Source: Dyella choica (GTDB taxonomy: Bacteria; Pseudomonadota; Gammaproteobacteria; Xanthomonadales; Rhodanobacteraceae). Taken from it: a stretch of DNA of 64,000 nucleotides. The stretch's first letter is position 1; every line of letters begins with the position of its first letter. The stretch lies in assembly GCF_003977665.1 (NCBI RefSeq), contig NZ_RYYV01000019.1, forward strand, positions 20,270 through 84,269. Reading direction: 5' to 3'. This document shows positions 52,952-61,872 of this stretch, one piece after another. The translations under genes and the position numbers were made by a program. The notes beneath the pieces are model-generated. The model ran no database searches. It was not told where the DNA came from and was given only the letters and a program-made list of their open reading frames with translations.

Positions 52952-54529
52952 ATGCAAGTGAAGAGATCCACGAAGTGGTCCACCTTGACATTGAGTTCGT
53001 TGAGTAGCGCGGTCTGTGCGGCGCTTTCCACCACGGTGCTCACCGTCGCGCCGGTACAAAGCGCGCATGCGCAATCCACCTGCGCGTCAGGGTGGGTTTC
53101 CACCAATGTTTATGTCGCCGGCAACCAGGTCAGCGAGAACGGCGTCAACTACGTCGCCAACTATTGGACGCAAGGCAACGATCCGGCGACCAACAACGGC
53201 GGTGCGGGCAGTGGCAAGCCATGGACTTCGGAAGGAGGGTGCAGCGGTTCGCCAACGCCCACACCAACGCCATCGCCTGCCTGTGATCCGGCCTGGAGTG
53301 CTACAACGGCATACAACGGTGGCGCGCTGGTCAGCGAGAACAAGCTCAACTACAAGGCCAATTTCTGGACCCAGGGCCAGGATCCGGCCACCAACAATGG
53401 CGCGGCCGGCAGCGGTGCGCCCTGGACTTCACTAGGCGCGTGCAGCGCTTCGCCGACACCTACGCCCACGCCGACTCCCACCCCAACGCCTACTCCAACT
53501 CCCACCCCAACGCCTACTCCAACGCCTACACCCACGCCCACTCCAACGCCTACACCTACACCCAGCGGCTTCGTGTTCAGTCCCTACAAGGACATGGGCA
53601 TCAACATGAACTGGAATACCTACGCGATGTCGACGCAAGTGACCGGTACGCTGATTCCCATCGTCGGCAGTGGCAGTCTGTATGCCAACGACTTGCCGAA
53701 CCTGCCGGCCCTTACACTGGCTTTCGCAACCGGTGAATGCGGCAGCGAAAGCTGGGCGGGCGTGACGCCCTCGCAATTCATCTCCGCGAACATCACCCCG
53801 GGCGCTGCCAATTCGCTTGCCAGTGCGGGATTGGATTACATCGTCTCCACCGGCGGCGAGGCCGGCGTGTTTACCTGCGGATCGGCTTCCGCGTTCGAGA
53901 GCTTCATCGCCAAGTACTACACGCCGCAGATGATTGGCGTCGATTTCGACATCGAGGGAGGGCAGACGCAGGCGGAAGTTCAACAATTGGTGGCCGACGT
54001 CGCCGCGGCGCAATCGCAGTACCCGAATCTGCGTTTTTCCTTCACGCTGGCGACCCTGGGTGCGTCGGACGGCAGCTATGGCGGCGTGAATCAACTGGGG
54101 CAATGGGTGGTCCAGGCGATTCAGGCATCGAGCCCGGCACTGAAGAACTACACCATCAACCTGATGACGATGGACTATGGCGGCGCCACTGCATCCGTTT
54201 GCGTCGTCGTCAATGGCGTGTGCGAAATGGGTCAATCGGCGGTGCAGGCGGTGAAGAACCTCCAGCATACCTACGGTATTGCAGCCGGCCACATCGAGAT
54301 CACGCCGATGATCGGCCAGAATGACTCGGCAAGCGAGCTCACCACGCTGGCGGATATCGACGCCATCGCCAACTACGCTACGGCAAACGGTCTGGCCGGC
54401 GTGCATTTCTGGTCGCTGGATCGCGACACGCCATGCGCGGCGGGTTCGGCATCGTCGACTTGCAATTCGTATCCAAGCGCGGGCACGTTGGCCTTCAGCA
54501 AGGAGATTCTCAAGGACATCGGCAAGTAG
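52952..54529 (+). CDS. secreted GH18 chitinase with two CBMs, tandem copy 2
   Basis: 525 residues, same order as copy 1: signal peptide, CBM (CASGWVSTNVYVAGNQVSENG), CBM (CDPAWSATTAYNGGALVSEN), longer Pro-Thr linker, and GH18 domain with IGVDFDIEGG. The two proteins are very alike along their whole length (LRFSFTLATLGASDGSYGGV is identical). Differences cluster in the substrate-side loops and the linker. GGAG lies before the ATG; hairpin plus strong terminator follow. Confidence 0.93.
   Translation: MQVKRSTKWSTLTLSSLSSAVCAALSTTVLTVAPVQSAHAQSTCASGWVSTNVYVAGNQVSENGVNYVANYWTQGNDPATNNGGAGSGKPWTSEGGCSGSPTPTPTPSPACDPAWSATTAYNGGALVSENKLNYKANFWTQGQDPATNNGAAGSGAPWTSLGACSASPTPTPTPTPTPTPTPTPTPTPTPTPTPTPTPTPTPTPSGFVFSPYKDMGINMNWNTYAMSTQVTGTLIPIVGSGSLYANDLPNLPALTLAFATGECGSESWAGVTPSQFISANITPGAANSLASAGLDYIVSTGGEAGVFTCGSASAFESFIAKYYTPQMIGVDFDIEGGQTQAEVQQLVADVAAAQSQYPNLRFSFTLATLGASDGSYGGVNQLGQWVVQAIQASSPALKNYTINLMTMDYGGATASVCVVVNGVCEMGQSAVQAVKNLQHTYGIAAGHIEITPMIGQNDSASELTTLADIDAIANYATANGLAGVHFWSLDRDTPCAAGSASSTCNSYPSAGTLAFSKEILKDIGK
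53452..53563 (+). repeat. Pro-Thr linker repeat in chitinase 2
   Basis: About 18 Pro-Thr codon pairs. The reverse strand reads as Val-Gly repeats and is a shadow, not a gene. Confidence 0.85.
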
Positions 54530-54553
54530 CGCTGACGATCCAGGAGGACTTCG

Positions 54554-54630
54554 GGTTGACCGGGAGGCATGCCCGGTCAACCTGAAGAGGCGAGGGGAGC
54601 CACCGGCACGCAAGTGCCGGTGGCTTTTTT
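54554..54630 (+). terminator. tandem hairpins ending in a rho-independent terminator
   Basis: First a perfect 11-base stem (GGTTGACCGGG / CCCGGTCAACC, 54554-54582), then GCCACCGGCAC-GCAA-GTGCCGGTGGC followed by six T (54599-54630). Confidence 0.93.
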
Positions 54631-54744
54631 CATTACGCGCACGAGCCGCAAAAGCGGCATTCTTGAGCCTTCGGCATTCGCATCGAACAATTGCGCCGCA
54701 TGCCTGTCACAATAGGTATTCCCCACTGTGAAACAGGCAGCATC

Positions 54745-55587
54745 GTGAATCGCAGAGCCCCCAAACAGACTTCCTACGGTGGCTGGATCGCAGCCATCAT
54801 CGTCGTGCTAGCCGTGGTGGCGGCCGGCGTGTATCTGGTCCAGCGGGCCATGCATCCTTCGGCCGCGGCACCGGCAGCTGCGCCGATTAATCCACCTGCT
54901 GCGCAGCCGGCTCAGCAGCCTGCAAGCGCATCGTCGGCAATTCAGCATCCCATTGCACGGGCCAATGAGTGGCCAGCGTCCGCATCCACTGCGGCGCTGC
55001 CGTCTCTGGCAGATAGCGATGCCGAGGTGCGGGAGGCATTGCAGGGTTTGGCTCATGGCGGCAATCTCGGTGCGCTGCTGCAAAGCCAAATCATTTCCCG
55101 CGTTGTGGCCACCGTGGATGCGCTGCCGCGCCAAAGCATGGGCAGCACCAACATCCTTCCGTTGCGTACGCCAAAAGGCACGATGCAGACAGAACAGGCC
55201 AACGGCGCCACCGTGATCGGCGCCGGCAATGGCGAACGTTATGCGCCTTACATGACCGTGCTGGCCGACGTCGATCCGCATGCCCTGGTTGCCTGGTACA
55301 AGCATAGCTATCCGCTGTTCCAACAGGCGTATCGCGAGTTGGGCTACCCGCGAGGCTATTTCAACGACCGCCTGATCGTGGCGATCGACGACATGCTGGC
55401 TGCGCCCCATGTACAGGGGCCGGTTGCGGTGGTGCGCTCAGGTGCGCGTTACCATTTCGTCGAGCCGCAGCTGCAATCGCTGTCGAACGGCCAGAAGTTG
55501 ATGGTGAGGCTGGGGTCTCAGAACGAGGAGCAGTTCAAGGCAAAGCTGCGCGCGATTCGTGAGCTGTTGGCGAGCGCGGGCAGGTAG
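54745..55587 (+). CDS. DUF3014 protein, membrane-anchored
   Basis: 280 residues from a GTG at 54745. One helix (about 12-34, GGWIAAIIVVLAVVAAGVYL), a Pro/Ala-rich region, then the DUF3014 domain: SDAEVREALQGLA, ALPRQSMGSTNILP, GNGERYAPYM and YRELGYPRGYFNDRLIVAIDD. Function unknown; the domain probably sits in the periplasm. The terminator at 55629 follows. Confidence 0.9.
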   Translation: MNRRAPKQTSYGGWIAAIIVVLAVVAAGVYLVQRAMHPSAAAPAAAPINPPAAQPAQQPASASSAIQHPIARANEWPASASTAALPSLADSDAEVREALQGLAHGGNLGALLQSQIISRVVATVDALPRQSMGSTNILPLRTPKGTMQTEQANGATVIGAGNGERYAPYMTVLADVDPHALVAWYKHSYPLFQQAYRELGYPRGYFNDRLIVAIDDMLAAPHVQGPVAVVRSGARYHFVEPQLQSLSNGQKLMVRLGSQNEEQFKAKLRAIRELLASAGR

Positions 55588-55628
55588 CCCATTGAGCTTT
55601 CCGCGGTGGACTTGCCCTTCAGCTTAAG

Positions 55629-55656
55629 AAAAGGCCCGCAACGTGCGGGCCTTTTT
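55629..55656. terminator. bidirectional terminator
   Basis: AAAAGGCCCGCA-ACG-TGCGGGCCTTTTT between convergent genes. Confidence 0.93.
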
Positions 55657-55670
55657 GCTGTTGCTGGAGA

Positions 55671-57092
55671 TCATCCGTGATGTGCATCGCGCTGCCCGCC
55701 GCCACCGTGCGGCGCCGCACCGGTCGGATGCGGAGCCGGCGCAGGACGGTAGGCGTGATATTCCGGCGCTGCCGGCGCGCGGTACTGCGGCTGCGGCTGC
55801 GGCCGATACACGGGAGCCGGATGGAAAGCCGGTGCAGCGTGATAAGCCGTTGCAGGTGCACGATACGTATTCATGTTCATCGGCTGGCCTGGATGGCTGG
55901 TGGGTGTGGCACCCGCAGCGCCGCCCGGGCGGTAGGTATTGCTGTAGCCGCCGCCCGGACGCGACATGCTCGGCGCAGCGGCTGCATTCGCGTGCGGGGC
56001 GAAGTTTGCCGAATGCATGGCCATGTTGTTGTTCGGTTGCGCCTGCGAAGCGTGCGCCACGTTGTTGTTCATACGCTGTGGATTGGCTGCTGCAGGGGTG
56101 AATTGGCCAGTGTTGGCACTTGGTTGCGCCCTGTTCGGTACACCAGCCATGTTTGCATGCGGAGCGAAGTTCGCCGAACGCAAGGCTGTGCCATGGCCCG
56201 GGTCCGCTTGTGGCGCGTGCGCCAGGCTATTGTTCATGCGTTGCGCGTTGGCTGCCGCAGACGCGAACTGACCGGTGTTTGCACCAGGGTGCAGCATGTT
56301 CGGCGCACTGGCCATGGCGGGCGCGCCACGGGCTTGCGTTACGCCGGCTCCGCTGAAAGCACCAGGATGTTGCGTGGCGGCGATGGGCGGATTGCCATGA
56401 TTGAACGATGCACGCATAGCCGGGGTTTGGCTGGCCAGCTTCATCTGCTGTTGCTGTGCGGCGATCGGCCCCATACGCGACTGGCGGGCCATGGTCATTT
56501 CCTGCGGCGTGGCGTGGGCCATCACGCCGCCATGGCCACCGTTGTAGCTGACGCGGTTGACGTTGACGTTGTTGATCACCGTCTTGTTGTAGATATTGGT
56601 GACATTCACGTTGGTGATGTGGTTGACGGTCCGGTTGTAGTAGAAGCCACGTGGCCCCCAGTAGCCGCCTTCGTAGCCCCTGCCGCCGTAACCGCAGCCG
56701 TAGTCGATGCCGCCGTAGAAGCCGACGTGGTAGCCCCAGTAGCCCGCATGGAAGGCGTAGAACCCGTCATCCCAACCCCAGTAGCCAGGTGTCCACAAGG
56801 CACCGTAGAACGGTGCGACCACCCAGGTGCCCGGCACCCAGTAGTACTCGTCGCCATCCCAGGCCCAGTAGCCCGGCGTCCAGATATAGCCGGACCCCGG
56901 AATCGGTGGCTGTTCATAGACCGGCAGTGGCGGCGGCGGTAAGCCGACTGAAACTCCTACGCCGACGAACACGCCAGCCTCTGCTTTTTGGGGCAGGGCG
57001 GCGAACGCGGCAACAGCTCCCAACAGACCCGCCAGCGCACGCACAAGCAACGTGCGTTTGGAAACTTGCTGCGTAAGACTGAGGGTTTTCAT
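55671..57092 (-). CDS. YXWGXW-repeat secreted protein, copy 2
   Basis: 473 residues; CAGGAGG before the ATG; signal peptide to AEAG. Aromatic repeats (GYWAWDGDEYYWVPGTW, WTPGYWGWDD) and the Asn/Val strand region match copy 1 at 40711 closely. The C-terminal half differs: it carries two near-identical 44-residue units (ANTGQF ... QRMNN ... SANFAPHAN) and ends in a Pro/Ala/His tail. Probably cell-surface or extracellular; role unknown. Confidence 0.88.
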   Translation of the reverse strand: MKTLSLTQQVSKRTLLVRALAGLLGAVAAFAALPQKAEAGVFVGVGVSVGLPPPPLPVYEQPPIPGSGYIWTPGYWAWDGDEYYWVPGTWVVAPFYGALWTPGYWGWDDGFYAFHAGYWGYHVGFYGGIDYGCGYGGRGYEGGYWGPRGFYYNRTVNHITNVNVTNIYNKTVINNVNVNRVSYNGGHGGVMAHATPQEMTMARQSRMGPIAAQQQQMKLASQTPAMRASFNHGNPPIAATQHPGAFSGAGVTQARGAPAMASAPNMLHPGANTGQFASAAANAQRMNNSLAHAPQADPGHGTALRSANFAPHANMAGVPNRAQPSANTGQFTPAAANPQRMNNNVAHASQAQPNNNMAMHSANFAPHANAAAAPSMSRPGGGYSNTYRPGGAAGATPTSHPGQPMNMNTYRAPATAYHAAPAFHPAPVYRPQPQPQYRAPAAPEYHAYRPAPAPHPTGAAPHGGGGQRDAHHG

Positions 57093-57380
57093 GGCGTTTC
57101 CTCCTGGATCTGCACCGTACTAGAGAAAACGCCGGAAGGACCGCCCCGTTGCCTTCACGCTGCGTGATAAGTTCGCGACGGTTCAGCAGCATACGCACGC
57201 ATTTTACTGTACTCGGTGCGCAACCCCTTGTGTTGGGCGGGTTTGATCTTCCCGAATCGTAGTTAAACGATAAAGTTAGTGTTGGCTGAATGCGTTGTAA
57301 CGGGCAGCAAAAACACAAATCCGCAGGCCTTCGGTAAGCCACGGGCTTGTGATCTTCGGTTCGTAACTCAAGGACACACC

Positions 57381-57881
57381 ATGTCGCAACTTCGCCACCT
57401 GCAGATGCTTATGCGTTACCGCGCATGGGCCGATCGGCTGCTTTTCCAGACGTTGGCCAACCTGCCCGAAACGTCGCTGACCGCCACCCAGCCGATCGTG
57501 TTCGGCAATCTGCTGCGTACGCTGAACCACGTCCATTGCATGGATCAGGTGTGGAAGGCGCACCTGCAGGGCGTGCCGCATGGTTTTACCTCCCGCAATC
57601 CGGAGTATTGCCCTGCGTACGATGTCTTGTGCACGTCGCAGGCGGACATCGACGATTGGTACGTGCGGTACGCTGAAACGCTCGATGAGGCGGCTTGTGA
57701 AGAGCCTATCCGTTTCAGCTTCATCGGCGGCGGCGAGGGCGAGATGCGCCGCGGCGACGTGCTGCTGCACGTCATCAATCACGCGACGTACCACCGCGGG
57801 CATGTGGCGATGATGATGTACGGCCTGTCGGTGCCGCCGCCGACTACGGATCTGCCCGTGTACTTGCGAGATGCCGGCTGA
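57381..57881 (+). CDS. DinB-family metalloprotein
   Basis: 166 residues; AAGGACAC before the ATG. The DinB four-helix bundle shows the metal ligands: His in LLRTLNHVHCMDQVW and the HATYHRGH motif in the last helix. Family members include metal-dependent thiol transferases. Substrate unknown. The next gene, thpR, begins 41 bases later. Confidence 0.92.
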   Translation: MSQLRHLQMLMRYRAWADRLLFQTLANLPETSLTATQPIVFGNLLRTLNHVHCMDQVWKAHLQGVPHGFTSRNPEYCPAYDVLCTSQADIDDWYVRYAETLDEAACEEPIRFSFIGGGEGEMRRGDVLLHVINHATYHRGHVAMMMYGLSVPPPTTDLPVYLRDAG

Positions 57882-57922
57882 GGCTTATGCGTGCTGCATG
57901 ACGAATGCAGTAATCTTCGCGG

Positions 57923-58537
57923 ATGAGTACGAGCGGATTTCCCGCAGCGCAGGTCGAACCGTCCGGTTTGCCTGCTGCTGTACGCGCCCAGACGCATCGC
58001 CTGTTTTTTGCGTTGATGCCGGATGACGCCACGCGTCATGAAATCAATCACGCTGCCGCGCTGGTGCAACAGCAGCATCCATGGCTGCGCGCGCGCTGGG
58101 TCAGGCCTGAGCGCTTTCACGCCACCTTGAACTTCCTTGGCGATTTTCCCGCCATGCCGGGCCAGGTGCTGGAGCAGGCGATGGCGGCCGCGCAGAGCAT
58201 GCACGCAGCGCCGTTTGCCTGGACGCTGGACTATGCCGCCAGTTTCCACGGTCGCGAGCCGCCTTGCGTGCTACGCGGCTCGCACGTGCCTGAAGCGTTG
58301 CTGGCGCTTTGGCAGAACATGCATACGGCGCTGGTTGAAACCGGCTTGCACCTGCGCAACGAACGCCAGTTCACGCCGCACGTCACCCTGGCCTACGGCC
58401 GGCATGAACTTCCCGCAGAGACACCGGTGACGCCGATCGTCTGGCAGGTAGGGCACTTCGTGCTAATCCACAACTTAGTGGGCAAGGGCCAGTACCGGAT
58501 TCTCGGGAGCTGGCCGCTCTCTGGCCAGTCTGCGTAG
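57923..58537 (+). CDS. thpR: RNA 2',3'-cyclic phosphodiesterase (2'-5' RNA ligase family)
   Basis: 204 residues. Two H-x-T motifs, FHATLNFLGD and FTPHVTLAYG, define the LigT/ThpR active site. The enzyme opens 2',3'-cyclic phosphates of RNA. The TAG stop is inside the left end of a REP doublet (GCGTAG), so the C-terminus is set by the repeat. No strong ribosome-binding site; an internal ATG at the conserved RLFFALMP would be too late. Confidence 0.9.
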   Translation: MSTSGFPAAQVEPSGLPAAVRAQTHRLFFALMPDDATRHEINHAAALVQQQHPWLRARWVRPERFHATLNFLGDFPAMPGQVLEQAMAAAQSMHAAPFAWTLDYAASFHGREPPCVLRGSHVPEALLALWQNMHTALVETGLHLRNERQFTPHVTLAYGRHELPAETPVTPIVWQVGHFVLIHNLVGKGQYRILGSWPLSGQSA

Positions 58538-58601
58538 GCTGGGATGATAATCCCAGCTTTCCATACGGCATCCTGATGCTGGGATTGCCATCCCAGCCTA
58601 C
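58534..58601. repeat. REP doublet 10 (contains stop of thpR)
   Basis: Inverted pair as elsewhere; GTAG at its left end gives the thpR stop codon. Confidence 0.9.
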
Positions 58602-58695
58602 GCGCAAGCCTGCGCGAATGGGCCACAAGTCACTAGGCGCGCCCAAGCGGCCAGGCGCACAATCCATGGGCTTTCCCATCCATCAGGAGGTCGTC

Positions 58696-59481
58696 ATGCG
58701 TTCGATATCCGTCGCACTGCTTGCGGCATTGGTTGTGCCAGGGGCTGCCTTGTTGGCGCAGACACCGCAGGCGAATCACATGCATGCCTTGCAGTACGTG
58801 CCACCGTATGTACACACGGCAGTCGCCGATCCGGCGCGAGGGCAGGATGCCGGCAATGACGCACGCCGCAAGGTCACCGATGTGATGGTCTTCAGTGAGG
58901 TCAAGCCAGGTCAGAAGGTGCTGGAGCTGATTCCCGGGGGCGGCTATTTCGCGCGGGTATTCAGCGGCATCGTGGGTGCCCAGGGTCATGTCTACGAGTT
59001 GTGGCCGAATGAGTACGTCAAGGAAGATGCGGACGAAGTGGCTGCTTTCGACAAACTGGCGGCCGATCCGCACTATTCGAACGTGAGCGTGCTCAAGCAG
59101 CCGGCGGCGCAGCTGAGTGCACCCGAACCGGTGGATATCGTGTTCACCTCGCAGAACTATCACGATTATCCGGACAAATTCATGGGCAAGGTGGATCCGG
59201 TCGCGCTCGACAAGCAGATTTATGCCGCGCTCAAACCAGGCGGCGTGTTCATCGTGATCGATCACGTGGCGCCGGCAGGATCAGGCATGGCGGATACGGA
59301 TACCTTGCATCGCATCGACCCGGAGATCGTCAAGAAGCAGGCGGAATCGGCGGGCTTCGTGTTCGCCGGCGCAAGCAATGCGCTGCGCAATCCGGCCGAT
59401 CCGCACACCGCCAAGGTGTTCGACAAGTCGATCCGCGGGCATACGGATCAATTCATGTACCGGTTCCGCAAGCCGGGTTGA
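58696..59481 (+). CDS. exported class I SAM-dependent methyltransferase-like protein
   Basis: 261 residues; AGGAGG before the ATG. A signal peptide (to LLAQ, residue about 22) is followed by a class I methyltransferase fold: PGQKVLELIPGGGYFARVFS (motif I), DIVFTSQNYHDYP and LKPGGVFIVIDHVAP (motifs IV and post-IV). An exported SAM enzyme is unusual, because SAM is cytosolic; the family (COG4798-like) has this property in other bacteria. Substrate unknown. Confidence 0.85.
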   Translation: MRSISVALLAALVVPGAALLAQTPQANHMHALQYVPPYVHTAVADPARGQDAGNDARRKVTDVMVFSEVKPGQKVLELIPGGGYFARVFSGIVGAQGHVYELWPNEYVKEDADEVAAFDKLAADPHYSNVSVLKQPAAQLSAPEPVDIVFTSQNYHDYPDKFMGKVDPVALDKQIYAALKPGGVFIVIDHVAPAGSGMADTDTLHRIDPEIVKKQAESAGFVFAGASNALRNPADPHTAKVFDKSIRGHTDQFMYRFRKPG

Positions 59482-59527
59482 TGGTGTTGCAAGCAAAGCC
59501 CTCTCCGGCAGGCAGGAGAGGGCGTTC

Positions 59528-59599
59528 GTAGGCTGGGGTGTAAACCCCAGCATTGCGATGCCGGCACATCGCAATGCTGGGATTGGCATCCCAGCCTAT
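59528..59599. repeat. REP doublet 11
   Basis: Inverted pair; left unit diverged (GGGGTGTAAACCCCAGC). Confidence 0.87.
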
Positions 59600-59611
59600 G
59601 AGCTTCACAAG

Positions 59612-60742
59612 TCAGGGGTTCAACCCCTTCCACATCGCATCCAGCAGTTCGTCCGTGGGATCGTTGGTCTGCTCCCAGTACATGATGCCGCCCAGATGCT
59701 CCGCCCGCACAAACGCTGCCTTGGCAGCGATGGACTGCGGGTCGTCATAAGTCACGAAACGATGGGTTTTCTCGTTCCACAGCCATGGTGCCTGCGCGGT
59801 GTCGTCCCAGTGGCGCACGTAGCCTTGCTTGTCGATATAGCGTTGTTTCAGTTCGGGCCAGGCGACCATGCCCTGGAAGTGGCCGTAGGTCTGGTAAAGG
59901 CCAGCGTGGTCGGCCTTTACGTCCGCGAATTCGCGGCCATACAGCGCCGCGCCAATCACCAGCTTTTGCGGTGCTACACCTGCGGCGAGAAATTGCTGCA
60001 CGGCGCGATCAGTGGTGCGGCCATCCCCCTTGATCAGCGGCGAGGCGTGCAGGCCGGTGTGATGCCCGCTGGTCGGTGTCGCCGCATTGACGAAGTCGTA
60101 GGTCATCAGGTTGAACCAGTCCAGTAGCGGATCGACCGTCCTGATATCGATGCCGCTTACGAACGGGCCATCGGCAATCGCCACGCTCAGCGTGTAGTGC
60201 TTGCCGTCCTTGGCGCCCGCGCGGTCGAGGCTGGCGCGGATCGCCTTGAGCAGCAGGGTGAAATTGGCCTTGTCGTCGGGGCTGGAGCGGATGCCCGATT
60301 CGTGATGGCCGGGATATTCCCAATCCACGTCGAGGCCGTCGGCATGCTGGGTGGAGAGCATTTGCGCTGCGCTGTCGGCGAAGCTTTGGCGGCCCTCGGC
60401 GGTGCTGGCCGCTTCGGAGAAGCCACCCACGCTCCAGCCGCCTACCGAGACTTCGACTTTGAGCCTGGGGTTGGCCGCCTTCAGTGTGAGCAGTGTCTGC
60501 AAGGTTTTGGCGCGGTCGGCATCGATGCCCACGCGGCCATCCTTCAGTTGCGCGAACGCATAGATCAGCGTATCGATCTCGCCAACGTCCTTGGTCTGCG
60601 ATGGATCCCAACCGCCGGCATAGCCGACGATGCGGTAAGGCGACGTCGGAGCATCTGCCGCGGCGATGCCGCCCGCCCCCAGCAGCAGCGGCAATAAAAG
60701 CGCGGCCAAGCAGCGGCCCGGACCAAGCAAAACGTTACGCAT
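59612..60742 (-). CDS. GH18 chitinase-like enzyme
   Basis: 376 residues from the ATG at 60742 (GAGGGAG upstream) with a signal peptide to AAADAP. The GH18 barrel shows RIVGYAGGWD, KVEVSVGGWS, the catalytic DGLDVDWEYPG with the acid Glu, FNLMTYDF and a final GIMYWEQTND. There is no binding module, unlike the tandem pair at 51143. It should cleave chitin or related GlcNAc chains in the periplasm or outside. Confidence 0.93.
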   Translation of the reverse strand: MRNVLLGPGRCLAALLLPLLLGAGGIAAADAPTSPYRIVGYAGGWDPSQTKDVGEIDTLIYAFAQLKDGRVGIDADRAKTLQTLLTLKAANPRLKVEVSVGGWSVGGFSEAASTAEGRQSFADSAAQMLSTQHADGLDVDWEYPGHHESGIRSSPDDKANFTLLLKAIRASLDRAGAKDGKHYTLSVAIADGPFVSGIDIRTVDPLLDWFNLMTYDFVNAATPTSGHHTGLHASPLIKGDGRTTDRAVQQFLAAGVAPQKLVIGAALYGREFADVKADHAGLYQTYGHFQGMVAWPELKQRYIDKQGYVRHWDDTAQAPWLWNEKTHRFVTYDDPQSIAAKAAFVRAEHLGGIMYWEQTNDPTDELLDAMWKGLNP

Positions 60743-60836
60743 TACTGCACTCCCTCGATGAATCGATGATCCGCTGCCATGCTTGACGTGATGGCGGCGG
60801 GCTACCATGTAGGCGGTGTCTGATTTCCGTTTACGC

Positions 60837-61052
60837 ATGAACGACAGGTCCATCTCCAACGAAGAGCTGCTGCGCGAAGACCCGCCGCCGCGCGCGCCGC
60901 GCGAACCCGATTCCGGCGACTGTTGCGGCAACGGTTGCGATCCTTGCATCTTCGATCTCTACGAGGAGGCAAGGCAGCACTATCGCGTAGCCCTGGCAGC
61001 ATGGCGCGAGCGTCATCCGGGGGTGGATCCGGCAAAGCTCGAACCGCGCTGA
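60837..61052 (+). CDS. oxidoreductase-like domain protein (PF09791 type), 71 aa
   Basis: The Cys-rich block GDCCGNGCDPCIFDLYEEARQHY matches the small oxidoreductase-like family. Four closely spaced Cys could bind a metal or cluster. Start unclear: ATG at 60837 has no ribosome-binding site; a GTG at 60816 is in frame. Confidence 0.82.
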   Translation: MNDRSISNEELLREDPPPRAPREPDSGDCCGNGCDPCIFDLYEEARQHYRVALAAWRERHPGVDPAKLEPR

Positions 61053-61228
61053 TCGGCGCATGCAGGTTCTTGCGTTCAACGCAAACCGATAAACCGGATA
61101 AGCCTAACCAAGCATGCCTCGGCAGCATTGTGCCCAAAGGCATGGGTCACGTTTCGCGCCATGAAGCATTGAAGCGATTGTTGCGTTGCATTAAATTGAC
61201 AGCGTTGAGGGAGATCCGGGGAATCTAG

Positions 61229-61750
61229 ATGAAGCGTTTTGGGGTGATTGGCGCCGCGTTGCTGCTTGGCGCCTGCGGTGGCCAGCACGTGCGCGAGCCT
61301 GCGGCACTTGGTGACCTGGTGAAGTCAGGCGCGGCACCGTGGCTGACTGTGACCGGCGGCGCAGACAAGCTTGACGTGCGCGGGCTCGATCACAAGCTCA
61401 CGCTGCAGCCAGCACCTGACCTGGCCACGGCGATCCAGTCGCAGCTTGGCACGCAGCTGGCCTCCAGCTACGTGCATGACCTTGTCGTGACCTGCAGCGG
61501 ACTCACCAGCAGCCTGCGCGTTGATCAGGACAAGTCGCCGGGCAACGTGGCGATGGACTTGGGCTTGCATTGCTCGTTGTGGGTGCAAGGTTACGAGACC
61601 GCGCACGACTACAAGACGCAATCGTCTGCGTCGGTGGGGAGTGGGGCGGGTGACCAGGCCTATGCGCAAGCCTTGTCCAAGCTGCTGGTCGACGGGGCAG
61701 GCGATATTGCCGAGCAGATGCGCGGGGATCTTCGCAAGATCGCACGTTGA
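61229..61750 (+). CDS. putative lipoprotein, 173 aa
   Basis: The signal ends in LLLGAC, a clear lipobox, and GGGGAAT lies before the ATG. The mature part is mainly strand and polar (TVTGGADKLDVRGLDHKLTL), with cysteines in VVTCSGL and LGLHCSLW. I do not recognise a family. It ends close to the transporter gene and could share its message. Confidence 0.65.
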   Translation: MKRFGVIGAALLLGACGGQHVREPAALGDLVKSGAAPWLTVTGGADKLDVRGLDHKLTLQPAPDLATAIQSQLGTQLASSYVHDLVVTCSGLTSSLRVDQDKSPGNVAMDLGLHCSLWVQGYETAHDYKTQSSASVGSGAGDQAYAQALSKLLVDGAGDIAEQMRGDLRKIAR

Positions 61751-61872
61751 CCTGCGCGGGCTGGGATGACCCTTCCGGCCCCCGGCCCCGATCTTTCATT
61801 CCGCGACGCGGCAACACCCCCCGAGCGATCCACGCTAATCTTGTTAGCTGGACAGCTTGGGGGAGATCACCC

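Noticed and set aside
53350..53541. Minus-strand frame coding Val-Gly repeats
   Set aside because: It is the reverse of the Pro-Thr linker codons of the chitinase.
51657..53563. Short tandem repeats that could suggest a CRISPR array
   Set aside because: The repeats are in-frame Pro-Thr codons within genes, with no spacers and no cas genes.
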